Assembly (NCBI GenBank): GCA_905250075.1
Contig: CAJNOP010000193.1
Coordinates: 186,001 to 250,000 of the forward strand
DNA length: 64,000 nt
Direction of reading: 5' to 3'
Source of the DNA: Rotaria sp. Silwood1
Taxonomy: Eukaryota > Rotifera > Eurotatoria > Philodinida > Philodinidae
The notes under the pieces are model-generated. The model had not been told where the DNA came from. It saw nothing but the letters and a program-made list of their open reading frames with translations, and ran no database searches. The translations under genes and the position numbers were made by a program. This document shows positions 33,922 through 49,870 of this stretch, piece by piece. Numbering within the stretch: position 1 is the first letter of the stretch; each line of letters begins with the position of its first letter.

Positions 33922-36238
33922 CTACAAAGAAAGACTCATGAGCTCGACATCTTCGATTGTTTGAGGTAATGATTTATTGAATGTTTCTGGACAAATTGTA
34001 AGAAATACAGCTGAAAATGTGCACGTAAAGCTAAAGACAACCATTGGAAAATAGAGTCCCACTTGAATCTAAATAAATTCATTGAATATAAAACGAAAAT
34101 GATATCGAAATTATTTATCAAAATGACAGTCGATAATGTTCCAACAATAGCTCCTATTCGAGTCATTATTGAACAAATTCTAATACCTCTATTTCGAGAA
34201 TGCGTAGGAAATAATTCATTAGTGTAGATAAATACGATAATATAAGAATCAGAAGCAAAAATTTCAAGAATAAAGTTAACTATGAAGATAAGAATATATC
34301 GATCTTGATAAAGAGAGGATTAAGTTTAAAAATTTTCTTATAAAGAACTACCGCCACTACCTTCATTCATAAATCTTTGAATTAGTACAGGAAGAAATGC
34401 AAATATTGAATATCCCATTACAAATGAAAAAAAAAGGTTGCTTTTTGACCCGATCGAGAAAGAGCAAGATCGATAATAACATAATCAACAATTTGTACAA
34501 GAACACTACCAAATAATCTATATGAATCACGTAACCAAATGCCTAGAAAAATTGTAATGTTTTAGTCTAAAAACAAAAGAACCAGGAATTATTTTCTCTT
34601 ATCCGTCATTTGTGGAGCGCCAGTAAAAACAAGACTTTATACAAACCTATGATTTACAATAATAGAATAAAAAATTAAAAAAAAACTTGTTAGCACATTC
34701 CCATTTTTTTTGAGTTGATCTATGCAACTTATATGTCACATTTAAACTAATACATAATTAAGTATCAAAAAAAAATTGTTTTGTTTTTTTGTTAAATTAT
34801 TTTTCAATATGATTAAATTGTTATGAATTTTCGTATATGTAAAACTAATTAGGACATTAATTGCTTTATAATAAAGAGTTCATTTTCAATAAATCATATC
34901 ATTATTCTTCTTATGATATGACGAAGAAATATTGTCTTACTGCATACAATAGTACATTGATTCTGCACCATATCCTTTGGGTCTGTTGTCAAGGTCATTT
35001 CGAGGTCATCAAAATTCAGAAGGGATAACTCTCGAGAAGATTGAATTTGAATCGATCCCTGTTACGGGAAAAAGTAGATTTTGAAAGTATTCAAGACATC
35101 CATGCTGGATTCTATTTTTGATCTTCATATTTTCACTAACGTTATTCTAACTATGTCAATATAGATCGAATCTGACTTTAGTTCAAAATATTTGTGATTT
35201 TCACAAAAAAAACTTCGTTTATAATATTACCATTGAAATGACATATTGATTACGATGATACACATTATTTTTGATCGTGGTGGATACATTTTTCCATGAC
35301 CCTTTACTGAACTGAAGGCTTCTTTCTAAATAGACAAAAACAAATAAGCAAGCATTCGAATGAGTGCGTTTTTTTTCTCCATTATAATGGATTACTTACT
35401 TCGCTTCAGTTACTAAACGTTGATATACCATTGAGTCTAAGCTATTTCTATTTTGTTTTAGCTATCTGACAAAGAATATGTTCTGCTCTATTATGATAAC
35501 TATTTACGAGCCAACTCGAACTTTCTGGTAAGATACTAAATACATCACAATATGATGCAATAAATAAAAATGCTTAACTTCATATAGTTTACAAATAGAG
35601 AAAAAGAAATAGTATTGATAATGTAGTTAAAACTATATGTAATAAACGGCATGTTCGAATATTATAAGCAAATAGTGCAAGAATCAACTGTCCTATTTCA
35701 GAGAAACATTGAATGATCATGACAGTAAATAAATGTTGTTTTGGGCTGACTACGAATTAAATTTACAAGGAATATCAAAACAAAAAATAGGAATCCAATT
35801 CTTTAACTGACCACTTTTTACAGCTACAAAAGAAAACAAGCAAATAAACATAAATAAATATGTACATGAATTCATACTATGTAAATACGCACCGATAACG
35901 ATGCCCGTGTTAAGTAGATCAGGTATTGCGTATGCGACTAAAAATCGACGAAATACGAAAAGTATATAACTTATTTTAAATTCAAATTTTTGTTGTGAGG
36001 CAAATACACAAATAAAACTGGTCACACATAAGATCAAAAACGAAATACCCATAATAGGTCGTCGACTGTATCTTGTCATATATAAATATGAATAATTATT
36101 TTCAAAAATATTGCTAAAAAACAAAACGTCTTACCTATCAGATAAAACACCAAATATAAGTGAACCCATTACATAGCCGAAGAACAACACTATTTGAACA
36201 AAATTGTTAAGTGATGCCTTATCACAAACCATAGACCA
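33922..36238 (-). pseudogene. SLC22-type (organic ion) transporter, decayed
   Basis: Minus-strand exons carry major-facilitator signatures of the SLC22 family in the right order. They are EWSMVCDKASL-like sequence and GSLIFGVLSDR (exon 36238-36135), YSRRPIMG (exon 36071-35893), SPKQHLFTVMIIQCF near 35740-35690, LPESSSWLV near 35520, a polytopic block with VLVQIVDYVIIDLALSRSGQ near 34470, IYTNELFPTHSRNRGIR near 34190, and the terminal FLTICPETFNKSLPQTIED ending at 33922. The amino-terminal first helix and large extracellular loop are not found upstream of 36238. The exon around 35455 carries an extra A in an A run that shifts the frame (IAKT.. to NRNSLDSMVYQRLV). The segment expected before SPKQH is also missing. 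One late junction needs a poor donor. Most likely a pseudogene; a gene with sequencing errors is possible. Confidence 0.7.
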
Positions 36239-36239
36239 C

Positions 36240-37927
36240 TAAAAAGTAATGATTTATGAGAAAACATTCGGTCGTCGAAATTTGACGAATTAGACATTAA
36301 ATTATAAGTTTTCCCGAGTTGTATAAGAAAGGTTTAAAATATAGTTCATTAGCATACCTTGATATCTATTAAAATTTTACTCGAATTGCTAGAGTTTGTA
36401 ATGAAATAATCTTGTGTCTCATTCTACTCCGATCTATATGATGCTTACTGACAAATTGCTAGTGAATAGAGACATGGGTTTATACAAGTCAGTTAATTCA
36501 GAGAAAGATAAAAATACTTATGAAGAGACGTCTGAATTTTGAGTTTGGTAAGTTTTCTAAAAAAAAAAAGTAATACCATCTAATTATTTAGTATAGTTCG
36601 AACGATAGAGTCATGGCTAGTTCAGACGCTCACAATATCGAAATGATTCTTCTAAAAACATGATAGTATTACATTTATCAATTTTGAGGATGTTTTCGTC
36701 TTTTTCAAATTCTTTGTGCTATTGTCAATTTATCAGTTATTGTTCCAAGAATAGCAAAAAGTTATTCTGAAAAATTTGAATGATATTAATGCAATTGATA
36801 AATAAACAAATTTTCAGATTAATCGTAGAGTAATGAACTGCATGAGCTTAATTATTGATAGTTATTCTTCATTCTAAGATGAATATTGTAAGTGTTTTAA
36901 ATTGGTTCAAGATATATTATAAAACGTCTGAATTTGAATTTATTCAAATTTGTTTTAACAACTAATAGTTGAATACTGACAAAGAATAAAATGTAAATAA
37001 ATGCTTTCTAATGCTCTTCAATGGTGAAGTTTCACACTTGTATTCAAAATTTTGACAATATGATAATTTATGAAAGAGTATAACTTTTTTTCATGTCTAC
37101 AATAAAATCGAAAGAAATATGATGCACTACGTTTAACATAAATAATAACAAAAGCCAACTGAAAACAGCAATTATACTGATACTTCTGTAGTCAAACTGC
37201 CTCAGACAAAAATATCAAAAAGCATTTTACAGATCAGTTCAATCTATCGAAAAGTTCATCTAAATTATTATTGAAACGATCTTATAAGAAAAATATAGTT
37301 TGAATTTTGTGACACTAGAACTTTATATTCGAAAGTACGATGAGTAATCGAACTTATATACTACCAAACCATTAGAATAATCTAATTACTGTAGAAGTAC
37401 TTTTCTATAATGTTGCTCAGAAATTTATTCATAATTGTTGAAAACATCAGAAAATAAATAGTAAAATATGCAGTTTCTGTTAGATCCCACTTAGAGTAAA
37501 ACTGACACGTCATCGTGGAAAACAGAATCGACAATTTTTCTTTGATACAAATTATTATTCATTTACATCATCGAAATTAATAATTGCTTGATTGACACCA
37601 ACGGCAATGATAAAAATTTAATGACGTGGCGTTTTTTTTCTATGATTCATTCTTAACAGGTTTTTTGCGTAGCTGTTATTTTGTTCTGTTCTGTCACCAT
37701 AAACACAGACGCACGTTGAAATGTATGTCATTGATAGAATAAAACGAATAGAAATCATTCAGTTTGTTGTTGTTCTCATCAACCTTGAGATGATAGGTGT
37801 GCTTTCAGTGTAAAGTTTATTTGTACGGAACTGAAATGATGCAAGACTTATTCATCGTCTTATTCATTTAAATTGACATACATTTTTGTTTTTGCTCGAA
37901 AACATACGACTATTTACTCTTCTTGGG
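36240..37927. other. Intergenic, AT-rich
   Basis: Separates the SLC22 remnant from the RING-TPR gene. I looked for the missing first SLC22 exon on the minus strand and did not find one. Nothing else is seen. Confidence 0.5.
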
Positions 37928-37939
37928 TATATATATATT
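37928..37939 (+). promoter_or_regulatory. Possible TATA element of the RING-TPR gene
   Basis: TATATATATATT lies about 40 bp before the ATG at 37978. Low-complexity TA repeats are common here, so the assignment is tentative. Confidence 0.3.
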
Positions 37940-37977
37940 CAACCTTATTCGATTTCATTCATTTCTGACGGTAAGAA

Positions 37978-40900
37978 ATGACTGCGACACAAAATGAAAT
38001 TCAATTATTGATTGAATGCTGTATATGTTGCGACTATTTAACTGATGTTCGAGAAACTCCATGTTGTCATCAACTTTTCTGTCTTTCGTGTATTAAGTCA
38101 TGGCTTCAACAATCGGCTCACAACTGTCCCCGATGTCGTTCATCGGCATTGACCGAACAAACATTAACAAAAAATGTTGTTATTCAACGTTTTGTCGATA
38201 ATCTTCAATTCGATTGTCCACATAAATTACAAGGATGTCCAGCTAAAATACCTAGAATTGATTTGACTAAACACAAACAATCGTGTCCTTATTCACCTGA
38301 TAAAATGAAGAATCAGCGACAACAAAAACTATCGCAATTGCGTCTTAAATTACGACAATTCAATAATTCAAAGAAAAATACAAACAACAATGGATTATAC
38401 GATATAGCCCAAGCATTTTATGATGAACATGAATATGATGAAGCACGAAAATGTTTAAAAATGATTAAGAATACACAAAATACATTCGATATTATCCATC
38501 TCAATGCAAAAATTGAACATGATGATGGTCAATATGATAAAGCGTTAGAATTATATGCACGTGCTTATTCAAATACAAACTCAACACCTCAACGAATCGA
38601 AATACTTTTAGCTACAGGACATATTTATCTGAAAAAAGCGAAATATCCAGAAGCTAAAGATGCATTTATTCGAACACTTGATCTTTTACCAGATAATGAT
38701 CAATCAACAAAAAAAGCTGAAATTTTCAATGGTATTGGACTTGTTGCTAAGAAATGTTCTGATGTATGTTTATTAGATCTTTGTCATTATTTTCTTATTC
38801 CTATATTTTTTGTTATGAATTCAAGTATGATCAAGCTATTTCGGCTTATAATAAAGCACTTGAAATAGTTGATACAAAATCAAGTCTTTGGTCAGAAATC
38901 GCTGCTAATCTAGCAGGTAAAATTACATTTTATTCCATTTCAAAATCATGCATAGGAATCTTTTTGTTTGCGGATTAAAATTTAGATATTTTACGTAAAA
39001 AAGGTAATTATAATGAATCTCATGAACTATATTTGAAAGCTCTTGAGCAACTGGAGTCAGTACATGGACAAAATCATCCATCCGTTGCCGATATTATGAA
39101 TAATTTAGGTATTTTGTTAAAGAAAGAAGGAAAATATGTTGAAGCATTGGATTATCTCAAACAAGCTTTGAGAATATCTAAACATTATTATGGTGATAAA
39201 CATGAATCTATTGGCATGTATTTGGGAAATATTGGTGATATTTATCGAAAGGTAAGTATTATTTAAAAAAAAGAGTCAAAGCAAATCAAATAGATCCCAT
39301 CGAGCTTTTTCAAAAAAGAGAAAAAAAAATGAATTTCTAGAAATTATAAATTAATCTTCAAAATTTCTTTTGATTGTTCGTGATGTTGTTGGTCTTGATT
39401 CTCATCGAACTAATTTAGTGAACAAGTTTGCGTAATATTAATTTTGAATAATTAATTGTCTTACGAAGAAACTATGAAACTTTTTACGTTAGTGACCTAC
39501 AGTAATGATAAATATCTAAAACTTGATGTTGACCGTAGACATGGAGTACGTCATACAAAACTAATTGAGCTATCTATTACCGCCACGAATTTTCCTTCTT
39601 TTTCTATCGTTGTATCGCCGAATTGAATTCAGTTAAAATTTACCAAAGAATATATCGAAGTTTAGTTGTAGTTTTTGGGATACTGCATTGATTCTGTGAT
39701 CAAATTTTGAAAACTACAGCGAATAGCCATAGAATTTTTATTGAAGAGAAAATGAGAATGAATCATTTTACGTTTCTTGTAATCTCATCAAATGTTACTT
39801 ATGGGTTAAATATGTGCTCCGCTTTGTTTGTTCTTTAGATCTGAACGAGACCAGCACAATTTTTCATCGATGTCTTTGATTCTTTTGCAGTATCTTTCAG
39901 CTGTTCTTGATATATTAAATAAGAAACTACTTTCTTGATTCCACTATTTTCGTTTTTGAAACAAAAAAATAATAATAATCAATAATTGAAAAGAAAAACT
40001 ATGCAAAAATTGACTCAGAACGGTATTGCATAGTATTTTTTTGAAATGAAATCCTTAATTCAGTAAATTGAACGAAAGAAATCTATGAAAAAATCTGCTA
40101 GTTTCATCGATGTTACATTCAGCACTGTAGAGAAGAATTTCAATGTTCACAATAGTTTTTTGTATAGCGAGGTGATTACAAAACAGCCGAAGCTACATAC
40201 AAGGAGGCACTGGCAGCATTGCAAGTATCATTAGGACCCAATCATATTGAAGTAGCTGAAGTACTCAATTCAATGGGTCTCGTATTAAAGAAGAGAGCCG
40301 ATTATGATGGAGCCGAAGTACTCTATAAAAGAGCAATTAAAATTGTTCATGATACATTTGGTCACGATCAAGAACATTATAAGTTGGGTATCTACTACAA
40401 TAATCTGGCAGATCTTGATCGAAAAAGAAATAATTTTGAAGATGCTCTACATCTCTATCAACGAGCTTTAACAGCTATCGAAAAAACACTCGGTCCTGAA
40501 CATTCTGAAGCAGCTGAAATCTTACATAATATTGGTCAAGTTCAACATCAACTGGGTTAGTTAGGACAGATATAAATTAATATTTGAGATAAGCATATTA
40601 TACTTTTTTTCTTATTAGGCAACTTTGAACAAGCTATCATTCATATTGATCGAGCACTTGCTATTATTAAAAAAGAATTTAATGATCGACATCATAAATA
40701 TGGAATTTTTCTCAATTCTCTTGGTCTTGCTTATGCTATGATGAATGATTACGATACAGCTTATATACATGTCAAACAAGCTTTACAAATTTTGTTGACT
40801 ACACTAGGTGTTGATCATATTGAGGTGTGTGATGTTCATTCAAATTTGGGCGATATTTGCATGAAAATAGTAGCCGAAATGGATAGCAAAACAAATAATG

Positions 40901-41067
40901 AAAAAACTAAGGAGGAATCAACTGAAAAACAGGCCAAACTGGATGAAGCAAAAAAATATTATACGGAAGCTCATCGTATTGTTCAAAAGACATTTGGTTC
41001 TGAACACACAAAAGCGAAACAATGTCTTTCCCTCTTATTTATTGTTGATAATTACCAAACTTTGTAA
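37978..41067 (+). CDS. RING / TRAF-type zinc finger / TPR protein
   Basis: Five exons, 37978-38763, 38826-38916, 38986-39251, 40168-40555 and 40619-41067, join in phase into 659 residues. A C3HC4 RING is near the start (C14, C17, C29, H31, C35, C38, C50, C53; CCICCDYL...CCHQLFCLSCIKSWL...NCPRCR). A TRAF/SIAH-like finger follows (FDCPHKLQGCP...HKQSCPYSP, about 80-107). From residue 128 to near the end come about ten tetratricopeptide repeats. The later ones have the 42-residue spacing of kinesin light chains (LNSMGLVLKKRADYDGAEVL, YNNLADLDRKRNNFEDALHL). A RING with this arrangement suggests an E3 ubiquitin ligase choosing substrates through its TPR solenoid. This is inferred; the substrate is unknown. 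Three introns are 60-70 nt and one is 916 nt (39252-40167), with no recognisable content. AATAAA directly follows the stop. The gene looks intact. Confidence 0.9.
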
Positions 41068-41162
41068 ATAAAAGTAAAATTTATCAAACATCGATTCATC
41101 TCGGTGTTGACTAATAAGTAGAAATACTGTCAATAGAATCAAATCCATTTGTTCATTTATAG

Positions 41163-41240
41163 AATGTGGTTGTGCGAGTGTGTAAGTCTCAGCCTGTAGC
41201 TTTTGGTGTAGGTGCATTCTTCATCAACATCTGCATCCTT
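41163..41240. repeat. Weak telomere-like palindrome
   Basis: Diverged G units (GTGGTTGTGCGAGTGTGT, GGTGTAGGTG) are followed by C units (CATCAACATCTGCATCC). An old member of the family. Confidence 0.4.
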
Positions 41241-41336
41241 ACATTTATATCCTCCCGTTATTGCATGATCCATTTAGTCTTGATTTACGTAATTATGCGT
41301 ACTAAACAATAAAATCAAGGAAACAGAAAACTGATT

Positions 41337-41391
41337 AGGGTCTGGATGTGGGTGTAGATATTTAAAGAAAATATGCACACCCACACCCACA
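41337..41391. repeat. Telomere-like palindrome
   Basis: The G arm AGGGTCTGGATGTGGGTGTA (41337-41356) and C arm CACACCCACACCCAC (41376-41390) are separated by about 19 bp. A coding fragment begins just to the right. Confidence 0.8.
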
Positions 41392-41402
41392 ATTCACAGA
41401 TA

Positions 41403-41670
41403 GACTTGATTTACCAGGATCTATAAAAAAGAAACATATTTATCAATTGTTAGGATCAGCTGTTGCTGATGTTGTTTTAGGTCGTTTAGTTGAACCAAAA
41501 ACAATAAAATATGAAACACTTCACGATTTTGGGTGTCATCCTTGCACAACGACCATGTTAATCAGCCATGTGTTGTTCCAATTTTATTATGCATGCCATT
41601 TCTCACCAAAGTTGGAAGAACGAGGGGTGATGACTATTAGCCTATCTTATGGAAGTAGGATATGGATGTA
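41403..41670 (+). pseudogene. Orphan coding fragment, possibly ADP-ribosylglycohydrolase-like
   Basis: The plus strand reads LDLPGSIKKKHIYQLLGSAV then ADVVLGRLVEP and KTIKYETLHDFGCHP before composition decays; the frame ends at 41671. GSAVADVVLGR faintly resembles the GxxxGDAxG segment of ADP-ribosylglycohydrolases, but the match is weak. There is no start codon context or downstream continuation. The fragment sits against the palindrome at 41337-41391. Confidence 0.35.
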
Positions 41671-42755
41671 ATTTCGATCTACTACCACACCCAAGATGAA
41701 AAGTCAAGTAGCTGTGAGTCTTTTGCGTCTCTATTGGTTAGAAAACAGCAAAAAACATTTTTTAGCTACTCTCACTGTATGCTGACAAAATTGTTTATTA
41801 AAAATATTCGTATTCAAATGGAATAGTTTATGATTAAAGAGAAAATATTTCCTCATATACTTCAATCATAAATATGTTTGCTATGTGCTATGATAAACTG
41901 TGCATTGGGATTCTGTGCCTTTGAAGTAAGATTTGCAGAATGATATATCACAGTTCATACAATACGTTTTTACAGCCAATGTGATATAAATCAATGAAGA
42001 ATTATCGTAAATCAATTTGAAACCTCAATAATTTTGATATACGGTTTTCTTTCGACTATAACGAAGAGGAACTGCAATATTTTTATAGAATTGTTAAGCT
42101 ATTGAAACCACTAAGTGGAAATTTCTCAATTTTAATGTCATCCGTAGAAAATTTTCCTTTTCGTAATTTATTTCTGGGTTTAAGTTAACTTGAAAAAACT
42201 TCTTGAATCTACTTTATACTTTCAAAACCCATGATCAATGTATCATATTGTATTGACATTCATAATGATTTTGATGATAAAAATAGGTCATACCGAGTTT
42301 AACATAAGTTTTTCAAATACGATGTAAAGATAAAGATATTTCCAAATTGATTATGTTTTATTAAAATAGAAGCCTCATATGAAAACTGAGTAGAGAAACC
42401 ACATAAGGTATTATTTTGAATTAGATTGATCCGAAAAAGGTTTCTAATTCGAGTCAAAAATCAAAATTAGCGAAAAAACTACTTCGATAAGTACATTCTT
42501 GAATCAAATAACTCAGTTTGATCGATTTTTTCTACTTCAAAGACATATTTTTGTTTCTTTAATTAACAATATCCCTTGTTGCTGCTGTTATGGACGTATC
42601 TATTGAATTCTTGACATTATTATAATGTAGCAACAAAGTTGAATTGTTACTAGGTACGTACGAAACTAAGCGATTTACATTAATGGAAATCATTTCATTA
42701 CGTTTCATAAACACGAAAAAAACGAATGAGTGATATATGAATAAACGTAGTGGTA
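41671..42755. other. AT-rich intergenic
   Basis: No gene or structured repeat recognised. Confidence 0.5.
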
Positions 42756-42757
42756 AA

Positions 42758-42840
42758 GTGTCTCAATAGCCTAATGGTGAAGACAAACGACTGAAGATCA
42801 TGTCACCCAAGTTCGACCCATACTCTTTCTTGACTGAGGC
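42758..42840 (+). repeat. tRNA-Arg-like block
   Basis: TAGCCTAATGGTGAAGAC is an A box in a D-arm-like setting. CGACTGAAGATCATG follows where an anticodon arm would lie, and AAGTTCGACCC is a B box. Overall it resembles a tRNA for arginine, but the acceptor stem does not pair well. A tRNA pseudogene or SINE head is likely. CTTGACTG follows the B box, as at 5965-6045. Confidence 0.45.
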
Positions 42841-43004
42841 ATATAACAACTATTGCTATTTGTGTGATTCAGCTAATCACACATTTGAACCGTTTGTTTC
42901 CATTTATACAAAAATAATTGTGAGAGAAGGAAACCAACTGTTCTCTCGAACTCATATGATGATACTAAAAACTATGTGATCATCTATATCTAACAGCAAA
43001 AAAC

Positions 43005-43450
43005 CATGTCGACACTATTGCCATAGAAGTGTTTATCGATCGAATCAATACGGAACTGACTGCTGAAAAGCGATCATCGGGACTATTTCATGATGCAATA
43101 AATGGTAGAAGTTTCAACTTCCTTATTAATAAAGAATCAAATGTTGTTTTGCATGGCATATCACTAAAAATGATCAAAAGATCGAATTAATTTTGAATCG
43201 AAAACTTTTTATTCTACATTCAAATCGACAGAAAACGAAAGTAACAATTCAAAACGAAACATTCTCATCAAATAAATGACATTGCCAATAATTCACTATG
43301 CATCACATTCGATCTGCAATTATTCCTTTGTCAAATAGAATTTATTAAATCATTTATTGATCCAATCGGAACTATTGATTTTATAGACAGATGCATCGAT
43401 GGAAATAGGAATAGTTTGGATCAGCTAATCGAGGAAATATTGGAATAGAA
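43005..43450 (+). pseudogene. Decayed coding fragment, unidentified
   Basis: Protein-like blocks IAIEVFIDRINTELTAEKRS, FNFLINKESNVVLHGISLK and FIKSFIDPIGTIDFIDRCID occur in sequence with interruptions between them. No family is recognised. Confidence 0.4.
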
Positions 43451-43554
43451 AATGAAAAAAATTAATTGATGATGGTGATAAAGACATAAGCCACATTAAA
43501 TTCCCCTCAAAATACCAACAATCAACATCGGCTTCCATTGAAAGTTCAGTTGAA

Positions 43555-43600
43555 GGTGGGAGTGTGAGTCTTCTCTTTAGTTATATTCACATCCAACCCA
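43555..43600. repeat. Telomere-like palindrome, short
   Basis: The G arm GGTGGGAGTGTGAG is followed by a loop and the C arm TTCACATCCAACCC. Confidence 0.55.
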
Positions 43601-44539
43601 TCAATACTACATCCGTGTAAGTTCATTTTTTCTCAGTAATACAGAATCATGACATTCACTAGCAGTAAAATTTTCAAGTCAATGGCATGTATCTGTGATG
43701 AGATATAGATGTCCCAAAAATCATAAAAATGTGCTTTTTTAGCGATAGTGTCCCCAGAAAAATTTAAATATCTCAACAAATGGAAGAATATTTTTTCAAA
43801 CAGCTTGTGTCAAAATTCCTAAAATTGTTGCTTCTACAATATATATTAAATTGAGCAAAATTGAATGACCTCGATTGAGTACGTTAGGTTGTGGCTTACA
43901 TGGACTGACTCATAAATCATCCAATGCCATTTACACAAATATTTGAAGATAAATAGGCTGTCACAATAGACTATGTACGTATATGTTAAATTCTGGAGCA
44001 TGCCAAATTCATTTTCTCTATTTACTGTGGTAAATATTTGAAATATTCGCATATTAATACAGTTAGGATTTTCTGATTCATACTATGTATCATTTCTTTT
44101 TAGATACCTCTTCATCATTACATATAACAAAATTCTTGTTAGTTTTTCTTTTCTTATGGACGGATGCATTTGTCGAATCTACATATAACCTTTCGAAAGT
44201 ATATAAATAATGTGGTCAAAATTAAAATTAAAAAAAAACTGATTCCCAAAACGGAAGATCTTCCATCAAAAGGAACTTCTAGAAGAAATGTTTCGTCCAA
44301 CTTAATTAAAAAGTTCTCTTAGTTGATCATATCTTCTGGATATTAGATCCGTAATAAGTATAATTACATCAATATATGCCTGATTTTTAGATTTGCACGC
44401 TAAAACCTTGAGAGGTTTAGATCAAGATTATTTCAGGACTTCTTGAATCCTCAAAGTATCTTTCTAAATCCTGAAAATCGTTTTAATTTTGTCAAAAACC
44501 TTTTAACAGAAAATAATGGAATAAATCGGAAACGATATA
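43601..44539. other. Intergenic
   Basis: AT-rich with no supported gene. Confidence 0.5.
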
Positions 44540-44577
44540 AGGGTGTGAATGTCACTACTTTCTTCATCCATACCCAG
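44540..44577. repeat. Telomere-like palindrome, short
   Basis: The G arm AGGGTGTGAATG and C arm CATCCATACCC are separated by about 15 bp. It lies about 140 bp before the first exon of the kinase remnant. Confidence 0.6.
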
Positions 44578-44720
44578 AACAGATAATGTTTTCTTTTATC
44601 TCCTTTTTGTGAATGTTTCCGTGAATTGACCATCTCAACAAAATGTGAATATATAGATGTATGTTTAGTTTGAAAACAATAGAGTAACTCGTGTAAAGAC
44701 AAAGTAAAAAAAAACACATA

Positions 44721-48344
<3,624 letters not shown>

Positions 48345-48345
<1 letters not shown>

Positions 48346-48422
48346 AGGGTGTGGGTGTGGGTGTTGTTCTGTTCTTTAACCCCGATCTCCATCTCCATCC
48401 CCACACCCACACCCACACCCTC
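48345..48422. repeat. Telomere-like palindrome truncating the kinase remnant
   Basis: The G arm GAGGGTGTGGGTGTGGGTGT (48345-48364) and a long C arm with CCCCACACCCACACCC ending CACCCTC (about 48399-48422) are separated by about 35 bp. The arms reach 20 bp with very few mismatches. The kinase reading frame enters the G arm directly (QIQCGYRMRVWVWV). Confidence 0.9.
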
Positions 48423-48729
48423 TACTAAGTATTGGTAATAGATTTAAATACAAGGATACATGTCCCTGTGAGTTTTCTTTTCAAACAGTCACTCTTCATT
48501 AAATCAAGAAGTTGAGGATTTTTTAAAGACTCATCGGTTTGATATATTACTAATTCATGTTCAGATGAACCAATACTTGTTACTTAGATATTCGATGAAA
48601 TACATTGTCCCGGTTCTTGGGTAATTATACATCAAGTCATTTGTGAATATAAATTTGAAACAGCTTGATAATAAAGCAATATGAAACTGATGCGCAACAC
48701 TGAGTCATGAAGTGTTCATTTCTTGAACA
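48423..48729. other. Spacer between two palindromes
   Basis: Weak protein-like composition on both strands (for example minus-strand IYQTDESLKNPQLLDLMKSD near 48510-48570). No continuation of the kinase is found here. Confidence 0.35.
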
Positions 48730-48850
48730 GGTGTGAGTGTGGATCTAGGGAACTCTTTAATCACACCTATATCCATACCCACACGCACACTCCACACCGA
48801 TATCCACATCACACCCATACCTCGCACCCATACTCCGCACTCATACTCAC
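48730..48850. repeat. Telomere-like palindrome with extended C arm
   Basis: The G arm AGGTGTGAGTGTGGATCTAG (48729-48748) is short. The C arm (48761-48850) is long, made of ACACCTATATCCATACCCAC-like units with ACTCC and GCACC variants, so the two arms are unequal. Confidence 0.75.
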
Positions 48851-49535
48851 AGCCAGTTATTGTTAGTTAATGTTTTGACAGACTCTGAAGACGTACTTGG
48901 GGTTGTGCATGTATTGTGAGAATGTGCTTTTTTTGAGTTTGTTTTTATGAATCGAAGTAGTTTATTGGCCTTTATAGTAGGATGTATTGCGCAGTTTGAT
49001 TATGAAGAAAATGTTTGAGATCAGTTATATTATTGATGGTAACTTCGGGCGCACTTTCAATAAGAATTCTGAAATCTTCATGTTGGCGCAGTACGGTTTA
49101 TTAGAAGGATCAAAAGCTATAATTGAATGGGGAGGAATACGAAACGAATGAAATTTCATGAATGAAATATCTCCCAGATGTTTATGAAAGAAGCTCTCTG
49201 GGTAAATGAATAGTTTATAAAGGCGTAAAAGGTCAACGAATGAGGGCCTGTTTGTAGAAGAAAAACAATGAAAAAACATCAATCGTTCCCAATAAAAGAG
49301 AAAGAAAGCGTTGGTAAAACAGTTTTTGTTGTCGTTGTGAATGTATATTTATTGTCAACGCCGTTTTGGGCGGAGATTTCGGGTTGCTTTTTGTTTTGAT
49401 GAATCAATCTCCTGAGAGAAAAGCTCAGAACTAAGTTTTTCATCTGATTTACGTTTTGGCGTTGGTCGTTATTTTTGAAGGTCTCAAAAACATTCGGAAT
49501 TCTATTTCGGTTTTCCATTAGACTTTTTTGAGATT
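48851..49535. other. Intergenic
   Basis: Short minus-strand frames lack domains. No gene is supported. Confidence 0.5.
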
Positions 49536-49870
49536 TGGAAGATTCGAAAACCCTTTCGGTATCCGATGAAGTACTTCGAAAACCGAAAGGGTAATGTCGA
49601 ATACCTCTTGGAATAGAAAATCAATTTTGCTAGTAATATGGGTTTTCTAATATACCTTTACGGTTTTCCTCAATACCATCAAAGTATCCGAGGATACTTT
49701 TAGGGTATCTGAATCGGCATTCTCGAAAACCAAAGGGTTTTCGAGCATCCGGATACCAAGAGGATATCCCTGAAACTCAGCGCTGAGACTAGAAATACCT
49801 CCGGAAATCATTTAGAGTTTCCGGAAGGGTATCCGAGGTCGTTTGGGTTCTCTAGAAAACGAATTTTCTT
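49536..49870. repeat. Patch rich in CGAAAACC / GGTATCCG motifs
   Basis: Words such as TTCGAAAACC, CCCTTTCGGTATCCG, CGAAAGGGTA, GGTTTTCGAG and GGATACC recur in both orientations with irregular spacing over about 330 bp. A local inverted pair spans 49549-49592 (AAAACCCTTTCGG with CCGAAAGGGT). No coding potential. Confidence 0.65.
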
